A DNA stretch of 28,676 nt, taken from contig JH154974.1 of assembly GCA_000226015.1 (NCBI GenBank), positions 119,724 to 148,399 of the forward strand, given 5' to 3'. A program made the translations under genes and the position numbers. Shown here in pieces: positions 20,401-24,724 of this stretch (position 1 is its first letter; every line of letters begins with the position of its first letter). This stretch comes from Mnemiopsis leidyi (lineage: Eukaryota > Ctenophora > Tentaculata > Lobata > Bolinopsidae). A model generated the notes under the pieces. It saw nothing but the letters and a program-made list of their open reading frames with translations. It searched no databases and had not been told where the DNA came from.

Positions 20401-21699
20401 ATAGTCAGGCTGGTGATGGCGATGAAAGTCCGGTACACTGTTTGATTGAGATGACTCCTGTTTGAGAACCCGGTCAGAAAGAACATCAAGTCTAGCACGA
20501 TACGAGTCCAGCTCGGCTTTGTAGTCATTGCTTGATGTTTGTGGGGATTGTTTCTTGGGTCTGGGTGGTAGTGGTGGTTTGGGGAGAGGAATTTTAGGAA
20601 CAGGAGGTTTGGGTGCTTGACGTTTTGCTCTCTTGCCTGAGGATGGACCGGGAGAATCTTTTATGTAAGCATTGTTGTAATGAGATGGTACAAGCTGCGG
20701 ACATAGGTCTGACTCTTCGTCAGTGTAAACTTCACTTTTTACAACAGGTTCCTTTTTAATAGTAACCCTGCCACCAAATTCATCATCTGATGATGAGCCT
20801 GTTGAAGACTGAGGGGGAATTTCCCTCTTAACTACAGTTCTGTTAATATGAATGTCAGACCTCGAGACACATTCTTTAATAGATTTCTTGTTTTGGTGGA
20901 GAGCAGAGTAAGGTTCTGGGTTGGCTATAGTGTTCAACATAGCAGAGTTGACAGACTGAATTGAGTAAGTTCGCTTTGAGATGTAGCTGTAAGTTACGGA
21001 ATCTTCTTCAACCTCGTCGTCCAACATTTCTGTTTGTGGGTCTTCGGACTTTACAACCTTTTTGACCCGCTTTCGTTTAGACTTTCTCACTTTTTTGTGC
21101 TCTTCCTCGACAAGCTTCATGTGGGTCGCATGTTTTGAGTGATACCCGTTGTGGGGATGTGAATCGTAGCTAATCCCGTCCATTTTCTCTGTTAACGTAT
21201 CGTTGCTGTCTCCTGAAGTCTCGCCCGGACTGCTATCGCTGCTTAAACCAATCATGAAATAAGGGTCGAACTCTGATACGTCTGCCTTCCTGGAGCTTTT
21301 TCTCTTCTGCTTGGAAGGATTGTCAAATTTCAAGATACTATAGTCTTTGTGTAAAGCAATGATGTCACTCTCATGACTAGAATGTCTGACAGACTTGCGC
21401 GAACATTTAGACTGTTTCTGATGTTTGGGCGGGGAGATATGGACCGGGTCGTCTCGGTTTTGAGAGCGCCGTTTTTTTGTTTTACTGCGATCAGCATGGT
21501 CGTGCTTAGCTTCGCGTCTTTCCGATGATTTATCTGTTTTCTGTTGCTGCTTTTTGTCGCTTTTGGTCGACTTTTCAGCAGTTTCGTGACGGTGAGAAGA
21601 TAATCGATGTGATTTAGAGCTGCGTTTACGAGAATGTTCTAAAGTGGGTTCAGGGGCGGGATCAACGTTTAGAATTGCTGGATCATTCTCTTTTGGTTT
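2464..21699 (-). CDS. Giant exon: 6,411-residue disordered tail
   Basis: One uninterrupted frame of 19,236 bases ending in TAA at 2464-2466. The open frame extends to 21741, but its first codon there is TTG and the sequence cctataattttcag directly precedes AAA at 21699, so the exon starts at this acceptor in phase 0. The first in-frame ATG is at 21255-21253, so upstream coding exons are needed. The protein is Ser/Asp/Glu/Lys-rich with no transmembrane segment or folded domain that I recognise. In order it has: basic Ser/Arg/Lys segments with likely nuclear localisation signals, a proline-rich SH3-ligand-like stretch with a short predicted coiled coil, polyacidic segments, seven Lys/Gly clusters, many R-x-x-S sites, a triple YH module, a triple FVxRxEI module, a tandem DVDTYYTSADDD region, and a basic C-terminus with clustered cysteines. 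I do not recognise an orthologue. A scaffold role is inference from composition. Confidence 0.95.
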   Translation of the reverse strand, partial: KPKENDPAILNVDPAPEPTLEHSRKRSSKSHRLSSHRHETAEKSTKSDKKQQQKTDKSSERREAKHDHADRSKTKKRRSQNRDDPVHISPPKHQKQSKCSRKSVRHSSHESDIIALHKDYSILKFDNPSKQKRKSSRKADVSEFDPYFMIGLSSDSSPGETSGDSNDTLTEKMDGISYDSHPHNGYHSKHATHMKLVEEEHKKVRKSKRKRVKKVVKSEDPQTEMLDDEVEEDSVTYSYISKRTYSIQSVNSAMLNTIANPEPYSALHQNKKSIKECVSRSDIHINRTVVKREIPPQSSTGSSSDDEFGGRVTIKKEPVVKSEVYTDEESDLCPQLVPSHYNNAYIKDSPGPSSGKRAKRQAPKPPVPKIPLPKPPLPPRPKKQSPQTSSNDYKAELDSYRARLDVLSDRVLKQESSQSNSVPDFHRHHQPDYGGTDYLNTLSEKQFTNGLNGFLNDLMLRIQDKIQDGTIAFSEEEESESFDEIDEMDEEQIANSELVKPLFNTINQNRDYAKNEPMKTIGLSTAVLPTLALNMPHPSSSGLGSINTSCTTTQDSFHSIDITLPRETIGVQTEVIPTEDPGALFKHTQTDGTHRTTHSSDNANDSSDLTQTKSDVSVGCTSSEDNTKLQTHDKGVGTDDLVQDPDASVYHSLLSPGGSTSSSENKSPRRRSPHLIKSPAKGVSKSTATVYTLNSRPTRPRVVESLEPTSVDSSLSRNLKGGFTFSTDCSSYERIDGLPGVSDMSKPSSGDNLSDISTPISTLDRNTQLPDSEGGSDGTSATQREIIIEEQHVNPVENNKPSDSPERHVTWSESVQHIDPPPSKETTPRAQVTTTQDPLPVAQEQFFQEDAKIDDTGQIQVESNEVPMLAIAAAVDNQPIVGHVTADINPFPFMNLRQVDIPRLCKRTYRSRPQTPIAGRRRTYSDLDYPKERGESTDSGSNEKILNNSINNISSSQELAPNILPNLAGAIDAGSRARNFSATSNASNSNGDQVVFNNLGDIRSLNITGSRDSLTNISSFGSTSNIDNISCSLPEISEASFEEKKHNKPYNTDLPSTTSTMQSPTSNLDDPLGNFGSNRDNYSTATLRKPMNLTNLSFKDDGVSVKDVSDNNPGPSNETGVTFEPEAIEQSKINFNGSPSGKSKRTIVDGKNVPQFSEIKELPSEEVDNKCFDQESEPGLMNDDNSLITHNDSIVAEVSEISPTTRESNCAEDEGKSEIPDDSTPADKVQDFGNKDSCVDKRGDVLGDQDDNQVDENTEMLSSEVIDTVPVSTSTGSKKGKKGKKGRKKNNDVHSLDTLPEDFPKQNNEGKANAPGKNKKGKKGKRGKTQPVCTVSYDINEEPVSSNIAPEEHSPHVSGEVESPSNEPDEAYSCGADSKTIGQVKCDDIRGNLSDVGANAPEEASLVPMPEKRSSVDSAERKIVFKARKLERRLSTGDEKPETSSICPRKRIPSCQSALWWEDRKQLKMLSPEFENRNTDAQVDELDYKLKFEPMSLSNSHINESAGASCNSFTLNDDLSVNPTDSHTLSDSLMLEINPDSGVASSNCLDLNNDEIDKSEEVDGETNDVTLESNILVPVSQNPIEYPFIKQKRKKGKNKRDRSESDLTNQLGVGPIDQSDHSKDSESIPNSATLINGSLQNDVRENMKIEKNNGTDGSLNPVVSQSQVPDCIKQSCPVSQEINDALTTPHVDTAESSALTLDRATIKSEDLIKNEYPCVQKLPEVVTKSKKKKGKRNKKAMNRAQFDEQLLNDDCKAPLFTPQLSQFGDNLAKDPPLRDNFVVAGPIEDSEDFAHQLQKEGRPKIDQPNQLTSDDDIKEFLLSQQIDEQIKDQIYKTESSTVIPTETDSPGDEFEKPYINGKDDVPETSEVVDIPTCQHGDLSSEIDQNDNVVKPYPTVTEASNANPLVSSSLGNDCKEMNDLGEEKDLAAMVEESPIPEVDSEATEDVSPPIFPQVVAEVLEVIPAKKKKKGKKNSKNKITDLTEESICVVPTPTGKKKGKGKKGKKKRGIPATGTGNEDDDKVPSLSPKKVSDISVGEKEHATAFKEIELTPGEIFIEGQTNLSFESDKVNNTQQFSFDKEDEVSFSRPTSSKGAEDSVVILSEKAELGSIDFSSSPTSTSKKDEREDSDLQGGKKSRTPDYSPKFHQSDECKDILRRRTMSDEITVPFPSKPRRYSSLNLLPPSDLTGRSTSFAPEERFDCKETILFDTPKRKQTASFAGLKDGVYRKTGRPKTDDKGPPIKPFRQSSLPYHHDTTLIPNTKNLTITAARTRSLSENDPVINSKENKRRPENIRDWLFGKILPSRVKSPESNCKNDLLMSLPAGEVRLPSVSNDSVGDDPRANHRQKIPEESLIATDGQFKQINLPPPSINLERPTVLTLIRPSSYSGEKALFEEDEITPKPIQKTPSVNDILCSNTAYMNWLNTLSAIQDKKPGSVKNLLTVPKRPCHRKTHSEGQKIKVTFMDELSPIFEPGGKPPTPPPFASTHRVSSRPRVRSAIHASEETETSPLSDAKTPSADDVNKSWKGLCKSWILNNGGSRGKVKSSNDIRKNRSSKERRGSEIIETEITFSTEVDMPRKISQIDLSSDTKSRENSRTESVSEVSTGMISNNEFSADVDSFLDSEIDKLKDDYVPLKPTKSKKKKKSKRKPEDVGSPKFDNYDHVPNCPVVEVTPDSYEPADYPCIQSIVPSNYERVSHLFDDSVEADKDKAVDIDSTRERKGSSFKKAADSKFDETTSIRSFEFDHDYDGAQSFTVSKYLDGAIDKLKSRSVSNSSSSDGGFVNFPNQSKTKMPSHKFDQQNFGVSVDGCQGGKRGRLVGASSLAHDDYTFDDWDAFKTKTSSGFNPSFEKSPSSDILQEIKSPPRLNITSSFISFDRDPNPLKKPQRPVKPLTVVKDLDNSRDDFMEISDNSESHMICNKSHSESELSVPEKEVKMTFKKQLFPRWGRQRTRSESKSCHKEKVEKSLGDGLDVLNASEQDMIMTPKKNVQVFKLADGREIKYDMDTRKETVISNPNNVVHEVPPEIKSTSLLPVLDQLDRIQSTFDDMALCLADSSKPSGSHVRRANSLPGESSFGKLSGGKTPQTDQWGKEIDLDMKELTDLINNFCKDKGDYHNNSVEDILDKMVCSKERELNDSFDSAHSNDSFISITADETELTATSVKERSKKTLLSLLTDISKSKSTSAINSASSSSVGVGQSYRSVGNVSSLDRCEVMTDGILTAEVTAATITAEPMPIPTIVVDPPSKKTLKVKSKGLFENLKQRIYHTSSEDLTTPKLQRTRTYSDSRAYKEEKVGFFESLRSKKYHKSDAFELDENGFLSHVLKTKKYHRSSDWIGPKRKVQRGFTNALIRDPSIPQPKPTDQILIHDGPPMYHEQRPLRHICLDSDPIPQYYDDRSLPKQKLNDQRVEDKYSTLPKGRGRSISISPPEDSLWGSSQISERPDSSLRRTRFNSDCNNRPIPSRQRNYSDHTLHDIHSLPDIPGPGEVPRFRNKSSISNLSSITSPASDISTGFSDIDTLPNVPDHPLKKHMKRPDFLALGVLTDTELDEVFSSIREADDVDTKESSSKPSTMPVTSTPRRPTNLKLLNLSADRLVIDFGKESSESAPETPKLPEDASAQMKEEQAQMAKDDKESDGQRNKTLSQADLKSSSSEDAIYVQRSQIRNSYGKSSSEDKYILDSRSNDFIKADSDEKVFVSRSEIGLDYGRDEDGDIDIASTGSIDDETADNISMLHDIEARLNKLSTPEKDVQSNKDYHPLKYDDSSGSSQLSAGYQESVEEPCSPEYELLPDGNANDSVATDRDSPITFSATENIESKDSKPYYNLSYVTDVSLNDSNNDSFKAPASDLDRQGLSLNLDNSSDNPESSVQSDKIFVLRDEIHSDYGGHLSDASSYSPSIDGISQQSSPFNADANDSLSLSTEFSRNFISISKQVGGSEEFFLPYSVYDDSPDPALTSVDIRDEDYHAINEILNDGNVVDSNRGTPTIRRPSVDSSSSCVSFYSGIESDSNYNSVEEDVASEFEDEKSQFFQSMPQLFSGSVMSIGSNISSDGLYSDSEGKSERSQVNLDSTITDAVNLSSNLFQVTSLEDVQEMASNQNFDSDIIQPLYEVIEYGANGVSMFPSNSSDSENQNLTKIDGFPLNNLSETIVEVSDPTGTLDIDIAEECEPSVGDVNCKTEYSDRPSIGEDTEDNRLVVEDVNNSSDTVSLLSLSTKELYESNDDLFVVEEKIEVMQSQFDHGNVSSSAEKPITVELHDHTPDFQITIPAREEVFSPVSEYFTDVDTYYTSADDDVTSTQEEDCVDWSDENNQGCNSENHDTTTVFETDFLIEEEATSFISGSLVSMSTTECELSSQESIVANEDFGHDSVNKDHEMDLKISKLKDSMTKKEGKEGQFNASNGSNEGEEFGVNDPDDVFNNYAAESLELVEEYLSVSPSSSCISLSTTCCSEREFQLHAEEELLDSKGRCIFMNSKISLLKKYFADKQKEEGEFDINTNSDHDAKILLGEELGKCHPDLLGNKSSCSESQDELDILSMRNHLEEVSQFGSRSDVDTYYTSADDDKASVLADDCIEPISSLSELHDIGLVEEDIPSDYEEFCHLIEETEIFNDLSGPTKVNEISVLKVNMDNMASSVMTSKIQALLKFQEKQAVASDDSEPANIADECADQTYDGSHKNTAVKSELLVEDVSLSPSSSCISMSTINCSEDECQPETLFVEEELFDTTGVDVIMNLKISFLEKNIAYTKENEGKFKVGTEIDNEARTSLDCENRGEISPLDLENGSSCSETLDDICKEITQFGFRSDVDTYYTSADDDEASVLAEDCIEPFSSSSESHQFWGLKEENILSDHEEESELFEENKIFDNLFVDTELDEISVMEVEKGTVTSSSLMSLKIQALLKQQDQASDGLESTKKGKESNSQPHFKNLGLAEEDVNMSLSSSCISISTTSCSLDECQLESLHAEDEFLDTTAQNFSMNLKVELLKESLANKREDKAKFEASTGFDNEAWYNKEHGVDMEAKARRSEYQGDPEILEISIHHDILRSDKMPRFGSRSDVDTYYTSADDDKASVLAEDCIEPSSSSSELYGFGVMEEDVPSGWSGMHFDESQVMFHDSPDITDSFFTEEENREKIGFSLMDSKIETLDMSEENQKITPLTKDVSSANDSCFEEMFDDSGLIHEVDIGSSPSNSCISLSTASYTRSTELLQEIEVQQSITEFKSSHFHERVNLILQGKNVIPEPDISDAVHVYGESGGEQYIDQADTGLSYVLTDVDTYYTSADDDCTSVAAEDCVVWTNVNNEVASLIDNPVLNSAVSSDLVQEEGNCENQTLTVDEADSSLIIESAPSSEIGINDVDYQILIEEDIFSENEIPCAEFEVRIANISQLVTKVNKLLIDRELASVENKNSGTEISDVNSMDQCAEQHLESLGDSDVSSACVPLDAEEDSHCPQVRFANLGVEKSPTLDDVSILPEDSLQFGVGAVELPYEFYDNKESILGNKQDDVLSVAARSSPAENNSDVSRDEIPDIHIEDEPYTVTEYTEDPPENSSFELLEMSTVELLEVSDGQQICRTPDISTFLIDCDQVDSMVIQTDAETHYSSPDDEYASEGQFDCLTGNVSAEETSPTYDNDSKITTVCLPDLGSIALNLSQSNVKVIPSPDSGLTPMDATDFEVTSVVASNSFLPDPNVRKDNSKDLLEDHIKSQGDHFSERVSLSLSESDSSLVMVNNSLVGDCSTEHSNESVALKVENNTTVPECYYSSANEAATSDSLTAYTSFENLPRERLVCLVTEDSLTKVSDLSERQSEESPSSLNIDSDVGFIQQSSIDVSSPQPIEAKRVKKFRKKRKSSQNCPTGSSTSQDEHSDYVFIERPRPQTHKRAFAAAAAVEPADVATVTCEVKNDYESPTKSKKDLKDVDTKPEIEALEVPTSPCKDIIELNLSLEQNSFEQLRCAPEDTPVSVRRDSEAGGHAGPERKVDSDESTSSTKRTTIPQKDVEQGLGLCCPTLAKKSSEEPRLTEESELEFLSVLHGLKPIPKSEFFEVKRTVSPIKKKPSRRHMQSWARHLLSKTSSSEVVSSDTADDTELSLSGNNFVALNPVETVVATPVESLLLSPISSPYGTLNRPRILSGSKTRSSLSNSRTDKGTEKKVDDEIEGIYFDGRSSSCRAKKINASGLSSVLFNDKSTLSDVDEDMDKFEEELCRENFKLVMKELMFAVRMFGTADSQGSTSPLGYPQTTAEPTEPMPSTSKSNFLDLSFCDSTSDDVSRVQEAIHQQYYNQVVREIKDWSYDPDCELDGDRLMARLRIHSEPSSSEGEPPPDCISRGAAMCGSDSEVCTPQKLYGLDSHPCPDSPYQKAHSMSVMLKSRDTNKFKSKWKTCKNPECEGCQRRRKRRSDRWKNWKILNQDGNPCETN
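2530..2600 (-). other. Basic, cysteine-containing C-terminal segment
   Basis: Near the C-terminus the protein reads KWKTCKNPECEGCQRRRKRR: a C-x4-C-x2-C cluster followed directly by a run of arginines and lysines. In a tail that is mostly low-complexity this compact segment looks conserved and structured. It could bind a metal or act as a basic localisation signal. Three cysteines alone do not define a known zinc-finger class. Confidence 0.5.
5857..8853 (-). repeat. Tandem protein repeat, DVDTYYTSADDD units
   Basis: Five copies of [ST]DVDTYYTSADDD at 8853-8815, 8046-8008, 7290-7252, 6540-6502 and 5895-5857, spaced 269, 252, 250 and 215 residues apart. A degenerate sixth (QTDAETHYSSPDDE) lies at 4938-4897. 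The motif is usually followed by ASVLAEDCIEP-SSSSE. Between copies recur SPSSSCISxST and helix-like segments M-x-x-K-[IV]-x-x-L (for example MNLKISFLEK and MTSKIQALLK). About 75 bases around the third and fourth copies differ at only two or three positions, so the DNA was recently duplicated or converted. The motif offers Tyr and Ser next to acidic residues, which suggests phosphorylation (CK2-like), but that is inference. Confidence 0.9.
10033..10728 (-). repeat. Triple FVxRxEI-DYG module
   Basis: Three related peptides in the tail: AIYVQRSQIRNSYG (about 10728-10687), KVFVSRSEIGLDYG (about 10612-10571) and KIFVLRDEIHSDYG (about 10080-10036). The pattern is [IV]-[FY]-V-x-R-[SD]-[EQ]-I-x-x-[DS]-Y-G, each flanked by Ser/Asp-rich sequence. 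It is an alternating hydrophobic strand-like segment in a disordered context, as expected for a short docking motif used several times. Confidence 0.7.
11695..11935 (-). repeat. Triple GFxxLKxKxYHxS module
   Basis: Three closely spaced copies in the tail: GLFENLKQRIYHTSSED, GFFESLRSKKYHKSD and GFLSHVLKTKKYHRSS, about 30-40 residues apart. The shared pattern is G-[LF]-[FL]-x-x-[LV]-[KR]-x-[KR]-x-YH-x-S with a small variable insertion in the third. Each is an amphipathic basic helix ending in YH-S/T. I do not know this module from a named family. Confidence 0.75.
13740..17877 (-). repeat. Seven lysine/glycine-rich clusters
   Basis: Clusters such as GSKKGKKGKKGRKK (17824-17877), GKNKKGKKGKRGK (17713-17757), KQKRKKGKNKR (16894-16938), KSKKKKGKRNKK (16472-16521), KKKKKGKKNSKNK (15760-15806), GKKKGKGKKGKKKRG (15662-15712) and KSKKKKKSKRK (13740-13785). 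They alternate with long acidic stretches. Two pairs sit only 30-40 residues apart, which suggests that a two-cluster block was itself duplicated. A related basic run, RVKKFRKKRK, lies near 4200. Polybasic patches may bind nucleic acid, membranes or ubiquitin chains; which one cannot be told from sequence. Confidence 0.8.
20460..20640 (-). other. Proline-rich SH3-ligand-like stretch and short coiled coil
   Basis: The tail reads PKPPVPKIPLPKPPLPPRPK, containing PPLPPR, which fits the class II SH3 ligand pattern PxxPxR. It is followed by a predicted short coiled coil (YKAELDSYRARLDVLSDRV). Both are near the start of the tail, about residues 505-565 of the spliced model. Confidence 0.6.
21045..21645 (-). 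other. Basic N-terminal part of the tail with likely nuclear localisation signals
   Basis: Just after the acceptor the protein is Ser/Arg/Lys/His-rich (SRKRSSKSHRLSSHRH, SKTKKRRSQNR), and about 180 residues later it has HKKVRKSKRKRVKKVVK, a strong nuclear-signal-like cluster. It resembles RS-type low-complexity sequence. Nuclear localisation is a prediction from composition only. Confidence 0.55.
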
Positions 21700-21794
21700 C
21701 TGAAAATTATAGGTTATATGTTTATAGCTAAATAAAATCAATATGCCATACAGAAATGGAACTTTTATTGGGTATATACTGGCCAGTCTAATAT

Positions 21795-21965
21795 ACGCGG
21801 CATCGATTTTGTTATCGTGAGACCGCGCGCGATATTTTAAATTTCGATAAGAAACGTGATTTGGTCAAACATTTGTCGCCGCGGCTTACAGAAAGCACTA
21901 TTCAAGTTCACTCGAAACCTGATAAATAGTCCCGCTGGGATTGTTGTACATTCGACGCGACGGTA
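21795..21965. promoter_or_regulatory. CpG-dense patch in the last intron (possible internal promoter)
   Basis: About 19 CpG dinucleotides by hand count in 170 bp, including accgcgcgcgata, gtcgccgcggc and ttcgacgcgacgg, inside otherwise AT-rich sequence. It lies about 100-270 bp upstream of the giant exon. A minus-strand donor-like site (CCAAG|GTAAGG, exon side ending at 21976) lies just beyond it. It might drive a short isoform starting at the first in-frame ATG of the giant exon (21255-21253), which would lack the RING. Speculative. Confidence 0.3.
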
Positions 21966-21992
21966 GTAGCCTTACCTTGGCAACCACCACAT

Positions 21993-22675
21993 TTTAAGCT
22001 ATATGCGGTGGCACAGATAAGGAGGGCCGAATAATACAATATCATGCTCATAATTTTTTAAAATTAAGACAAAGTTAGCTAAAAACGGTAAACCCATCAT
22101 CTGACTCCATTTGCATGCTCTTAGCATATGGAAATGACCCGTGCTATCACATTTAACAAAATCTTAGCAGCAGGCTATTAAAAGATTACAACAATTTCAG
22201 AATTTTCACTACAATTAACTTGTATACGATTCAAGACCATGTAAAAAGCTTCCGAGAGTAATTATGCAGGCAAATTCATAGAAAAATTTGAAAAATTCTG
22301 CTCAAGATGCTCTTTAAATTAAAAATTATGGTTTTAAACTATTTCTATTGTAAAAACGCGCAAATCACGCATATTTTTGAACAACATGATATACTTAATC
22401 TAAATTTAATCTAAATCTAATTTCCTAATTTGACATTATTAAGTTTGCCTTCTATTCATGCTGAAAAGGACGCTTAGTATCTCACGGTGTTTTCGAGGTA
22501 GGCGAGATATGATCGATATACAAAAGTACCCCTGTTAATGGACATAATATGCGGCATGCCATAACCGGTTTGTAGTTATTTTTAGATGCATAAAAGACTT
22601 CATAAGCGAATTCATGAGCGATGCTCTCTAAACACACAAGCTGAATAATGCCGTAAAAATTTCCTTTGCAGCAAG
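21993..22675. other. Intronic sequence, nothing recognised
   Basis: AT-rich stretch of the proposed last intron between the CpG patch and the tRNA gene. Short ORFs on both strands show no family signature. Confidence 0.4.
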
Positions 22676-22748
22676 GGTTCGGTGGTGTAGTGGTTATCAC
22701 ATCTGCTTAACACGCAGAAGGTCCCGGGTTCAAAACCCGGTCGAACCT
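22676..22748 (+). tRNA. tRNA-Val (anticodon AAC)
   Basis: A 73-nt cloverleaf. Acceptor stem GGTTCGG (22676-22682) pairs with TCGAACC (22741-22747, one G-T pair). The D arm contains GTGTAGTGGTTATCAC. Anticodon stem TCTGC/GCAGA (22702-22706/22714-22718) holds the loop TTAACAC with anticodon AAC at 22709-22711. T arm CCGGG-TTCAAAA-CCCGG spans 22724-22740. The D and T arms supply the internal A and B boxes; no intron; CCA is not encoded. It lies inside the proposed last intron of the giant gene on the opposite strand. Confidence 0.97.
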
Positions 22749-22755
22749 TGAGTTC

Positions 22756-22759
22756 TTTT
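22756..22759 (+). terminator. Pol III terminator of the tRNA gene
   Basis: TTTT on the plus strand seven nt after the mature 3' end, the usual RNA polymerase III stop signal. Confidence 0.75.
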
Positions 22760-22826
22760 GCGAAATAAACGAAATAAAGCAAACATCACGATTTAATTTT
22801 CCAATTTAAAATCATTGTTTAGATAC

Positions 22827-22931
22827 CTGGTTAGAAGGAGATTTCCTACAAAGAGTGTGATGTGTTGCGAGTTGCCGCTTGGAAATTTTGACGTTGCAAT
22901 ACTCACATCTGACGAGGGCATACTTGCAGTT
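22827..22931 (-). CDS. Exon 4 of the giant gene: second TRAF-type zinc finger
   Basis: Minus-strand exon of 105 nt (35 codons) between a good acceptor (gtatctcatttcag) and the donor CAG|GTATCT, phase 0 at both ends. It starts NCKYALVRCEYCNVKISKRQ and continues to a His-His-Thr-Leu-Cys segment. Its first Cys (residue 119 of the model) completes zinc finger 1 begun in exon 3, spacing H115-x3-C119. C126, C129, H141 and C145 form zinc finger 2 with exact TRAF-type spacing C-x2-C-x11-H-x3-C. The exon ends RKSPSNQ; joining to the giant exon gives SPSNQ|KPKEND, a basic linker that continues naturally. The intron before it is about 2.05 kb and the intron after it about 1.13 kb. Confidence 0.85.
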
Positions 22932-23433
22932 CTGAAATGAGATACTTCAATGCCTCGACTTCATTTCATTAAACCCAATTATATACTACGTACAACAGAG
23001 ATACACAATGTAGAAATATTTCAATCTTCATTGAATCAAAATTTGATACCGTAGAATTTTTTGGTAGCTTGAACATGTTGAAATATAAAACCTTCTAAAA
23101 CAGCTGAAATTCACAGATCGCTAATTGACGCGACCCACAACCAAATCCAATATGAAATTACACCCTGAAGGTTTTTCCAGATCTTTGCATGTACCAAGTG
23201 TCAAATAGCTCAGATAAATAGCCTGCTATTTACACTCGAGCAGGGTAATCATAAAATATGGACTGCATAATCAGCAAACTCTCAATCTCAGGTAACATTC
23301 TTATTCCTATGAGGTCAAACACTTTGGACACGATCCAATCGTAGGAATAACAATCGGATAAAATATCCCGGAACTGTTGGCGAAGTACGGAAATAGAGAT
23401 TACTCCTTACAAAGCAATGCACTTTGCGATCGA
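22932..23433. other. Intronic sequence, nothing recognised
   Basis: Part of the proposed third intron between exon 4 and the dispersed repeat. No coding or RNA signal is supported. Confidence 0.4.
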
Positions 23434-23948
23434 ATCTTTTTTGTTTCACATTTAAAATAACAAGGCCACTCAGGCTGCCTTTGCTCCCTCCCATCAGCAC
23501 GAAGCTTCAGGTGAACAGTCATCAATGCTACATAAAGTAGCTAGTTTCCTGCTCAGGAGCAAAGGGCATCCTCATCATCGTGACTGAATCGGTTGTCTTT
23601 TGTAGAAGACTAAGGTGGGACACACACTGTAGAAATGATCCTAACGAGTATGGTCTTAAGTTGGTGGTCAAAGTTTCGGGGTATGTCTGGCACTTAAAAT
23701 ATAAACTTGTGTTTGATATTGTTCAACAATTCTAATATTAAAAGTCTCCAAGTCTACTTTAAAACCTCTGTGACATTCTGATCATTTCACAATCTTAAAA
23801 TATACAAAAATATGTTGCCATAATTGTCGAGGTACAAACGGATATCTACTTCCTGTGATAGAAAGTAGTGTACTCGAATAGTGTACATCCCCTTCATAGA
23901 AAGTTCGCTGTGATAGAGAGAGAGCTAGGATTTCAAAACATCTCACAT
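23434..23948. repeat. Dispersed ~515-bp repeat, copy A
   Basis: Nearly identical to 26831-27342 in the same orientation: about 14 differences over ~490 bases by hand count (about 97%), with the first ~200 bases almost unchanged. It carries the tail of a plus-strand frame (ATQAAFAPSHQHEASGEQSS, then a short basic end and stop) shared by both copies. I see no clear terminal inverted repeats or target-site duplications. It is probably a fragment of a mobile element or its 3' UTR, inserted in the third intron of the giant gene. Confidence 0.85.
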
Positions 23949-24667
23949 GTTTAGGATCTGTAGCACGGTAAGCCCTTACTTTGATTATCATCGATTAAGT
24001 TCTTAGCGTGTCAAATTACATAGGTACACTGTAAATACAAGTAAATAGGTAAAATTTAAACGTATCGGCAAGAAACTCATGATTACTTCTGATATATGTT
24101 CAGTTATGCATGTGATGATAACTCAGTCAGCGGGGCCATGGGACATCTTATATGTGGTCAACGAACCAATTTCTAATTCTAATCCACTAAAATTGCAGAC
24201 ACGTCTAAATTGAGCATCGAATTTCACATTTACAGCATCAAACTCTTGACAGTTTACATTCACCACTTCCAGATATGATAATTTGAACATAAGCATTACC
24301 ATTCCCACATCCTTTTAGGATCATTGTGAAAACCGCACCTCATAGGTCAATGTTGCTTCAATTCTCTTATGTGTGCATTCCTATAATCACGTATATTGTA
24401 CACGAAATTGTACACTGCACAGTGCACAATCTCTTTTTGTGTACATAACATGAAAAATGCGGCAATTATGATTATCGAACAATTAATAATGAATCCTTTA
24501 CACAGTAATACAGTAAATAGGATTCAAATTATTGACTCAGATTGAGTAATGATTTTAAAACGTGATGAGCTTACTAAAAATAACTTTACGTAAGCAGTAC
24601 AATTTCATGATATGGAGCAAGTTTGGACATGCCTGGTTCACAATAGGAGATGCGTGCTAATGTGTGA
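23949..24667. other. Intronic sequence, nothing firm
   Basis: Continuation of the proposed third intron. A short minus-strand frame at 24308-24123 and a pseudo-exon-like segment at 24380-24321 were considered and not accepted. Small inverted sequences such as tgcacagtgca near 24416 have no assigned role. Confidence 0.4.
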
Positions 24668-24724
24668 GACACAAGTGTTCAGTGCAGCAGAGGACACAAG
24701 TGTTCAGTGCAGCAGAGGACACAA
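24668..24724. repeat. 25-bp tandem repeat, 2.3 copies
   Basis: Two perfect copies of a 25-bp unit starting gacacaagtgttcagtgcag (24668-24692, 24693-24717) plus the first seven bases of a third. It lies in the proposed third intron. Confidence 0.9.

Noticed and set aside
21700..21741. Start of the giant protein at 21741
   Set aside because: The codon there is TTG, not ATG, and the 42 bases before 21699 look like an intron end (AT-rich, cctataattttcag). The true exon border is the acceptor.
21976..21992. Mini exon ATG TGG TGG TTG CCA AG before the donor at 21975
   Set aside because: Joined to the giant exon it is out of frame and soon stops. It could at most be an upstream ORF in an alternative 5' exon.
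21700..22826. PDZ domain exon between the zinc fingers and the tail, as in PDZRN proteins
   Set aside because: I looked for a GLGF-type loop on the minus strand and saw none; a profile search would be decisive.
23782..23991. Similar minus-strand frames in both copies of the dispersed repeat
   Set aside because: The few differences between the copies are mostly amino-acid changing (Leu/Phe, Trp/Ser, Lys/Glu), with no sign of coding constraint.
24123..24308. 61-residue minus-strand frame in the third intron
   Set aside because: No recognisable motif, no good splice sites around it, and AT-rich codons.
24321..24380. Minus-strand segment ECTHKRIEATLTYE after an acceptor, as the exon following exon 3
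   Set aside because: It would also complete the H-x3-C of zinc finger 1, but it lacks the next C-x2-C, has a weak donor (GAG|GTGCGG) and stops soon after. The exon at 22931-22827 supplies the full second finger and fits far better.
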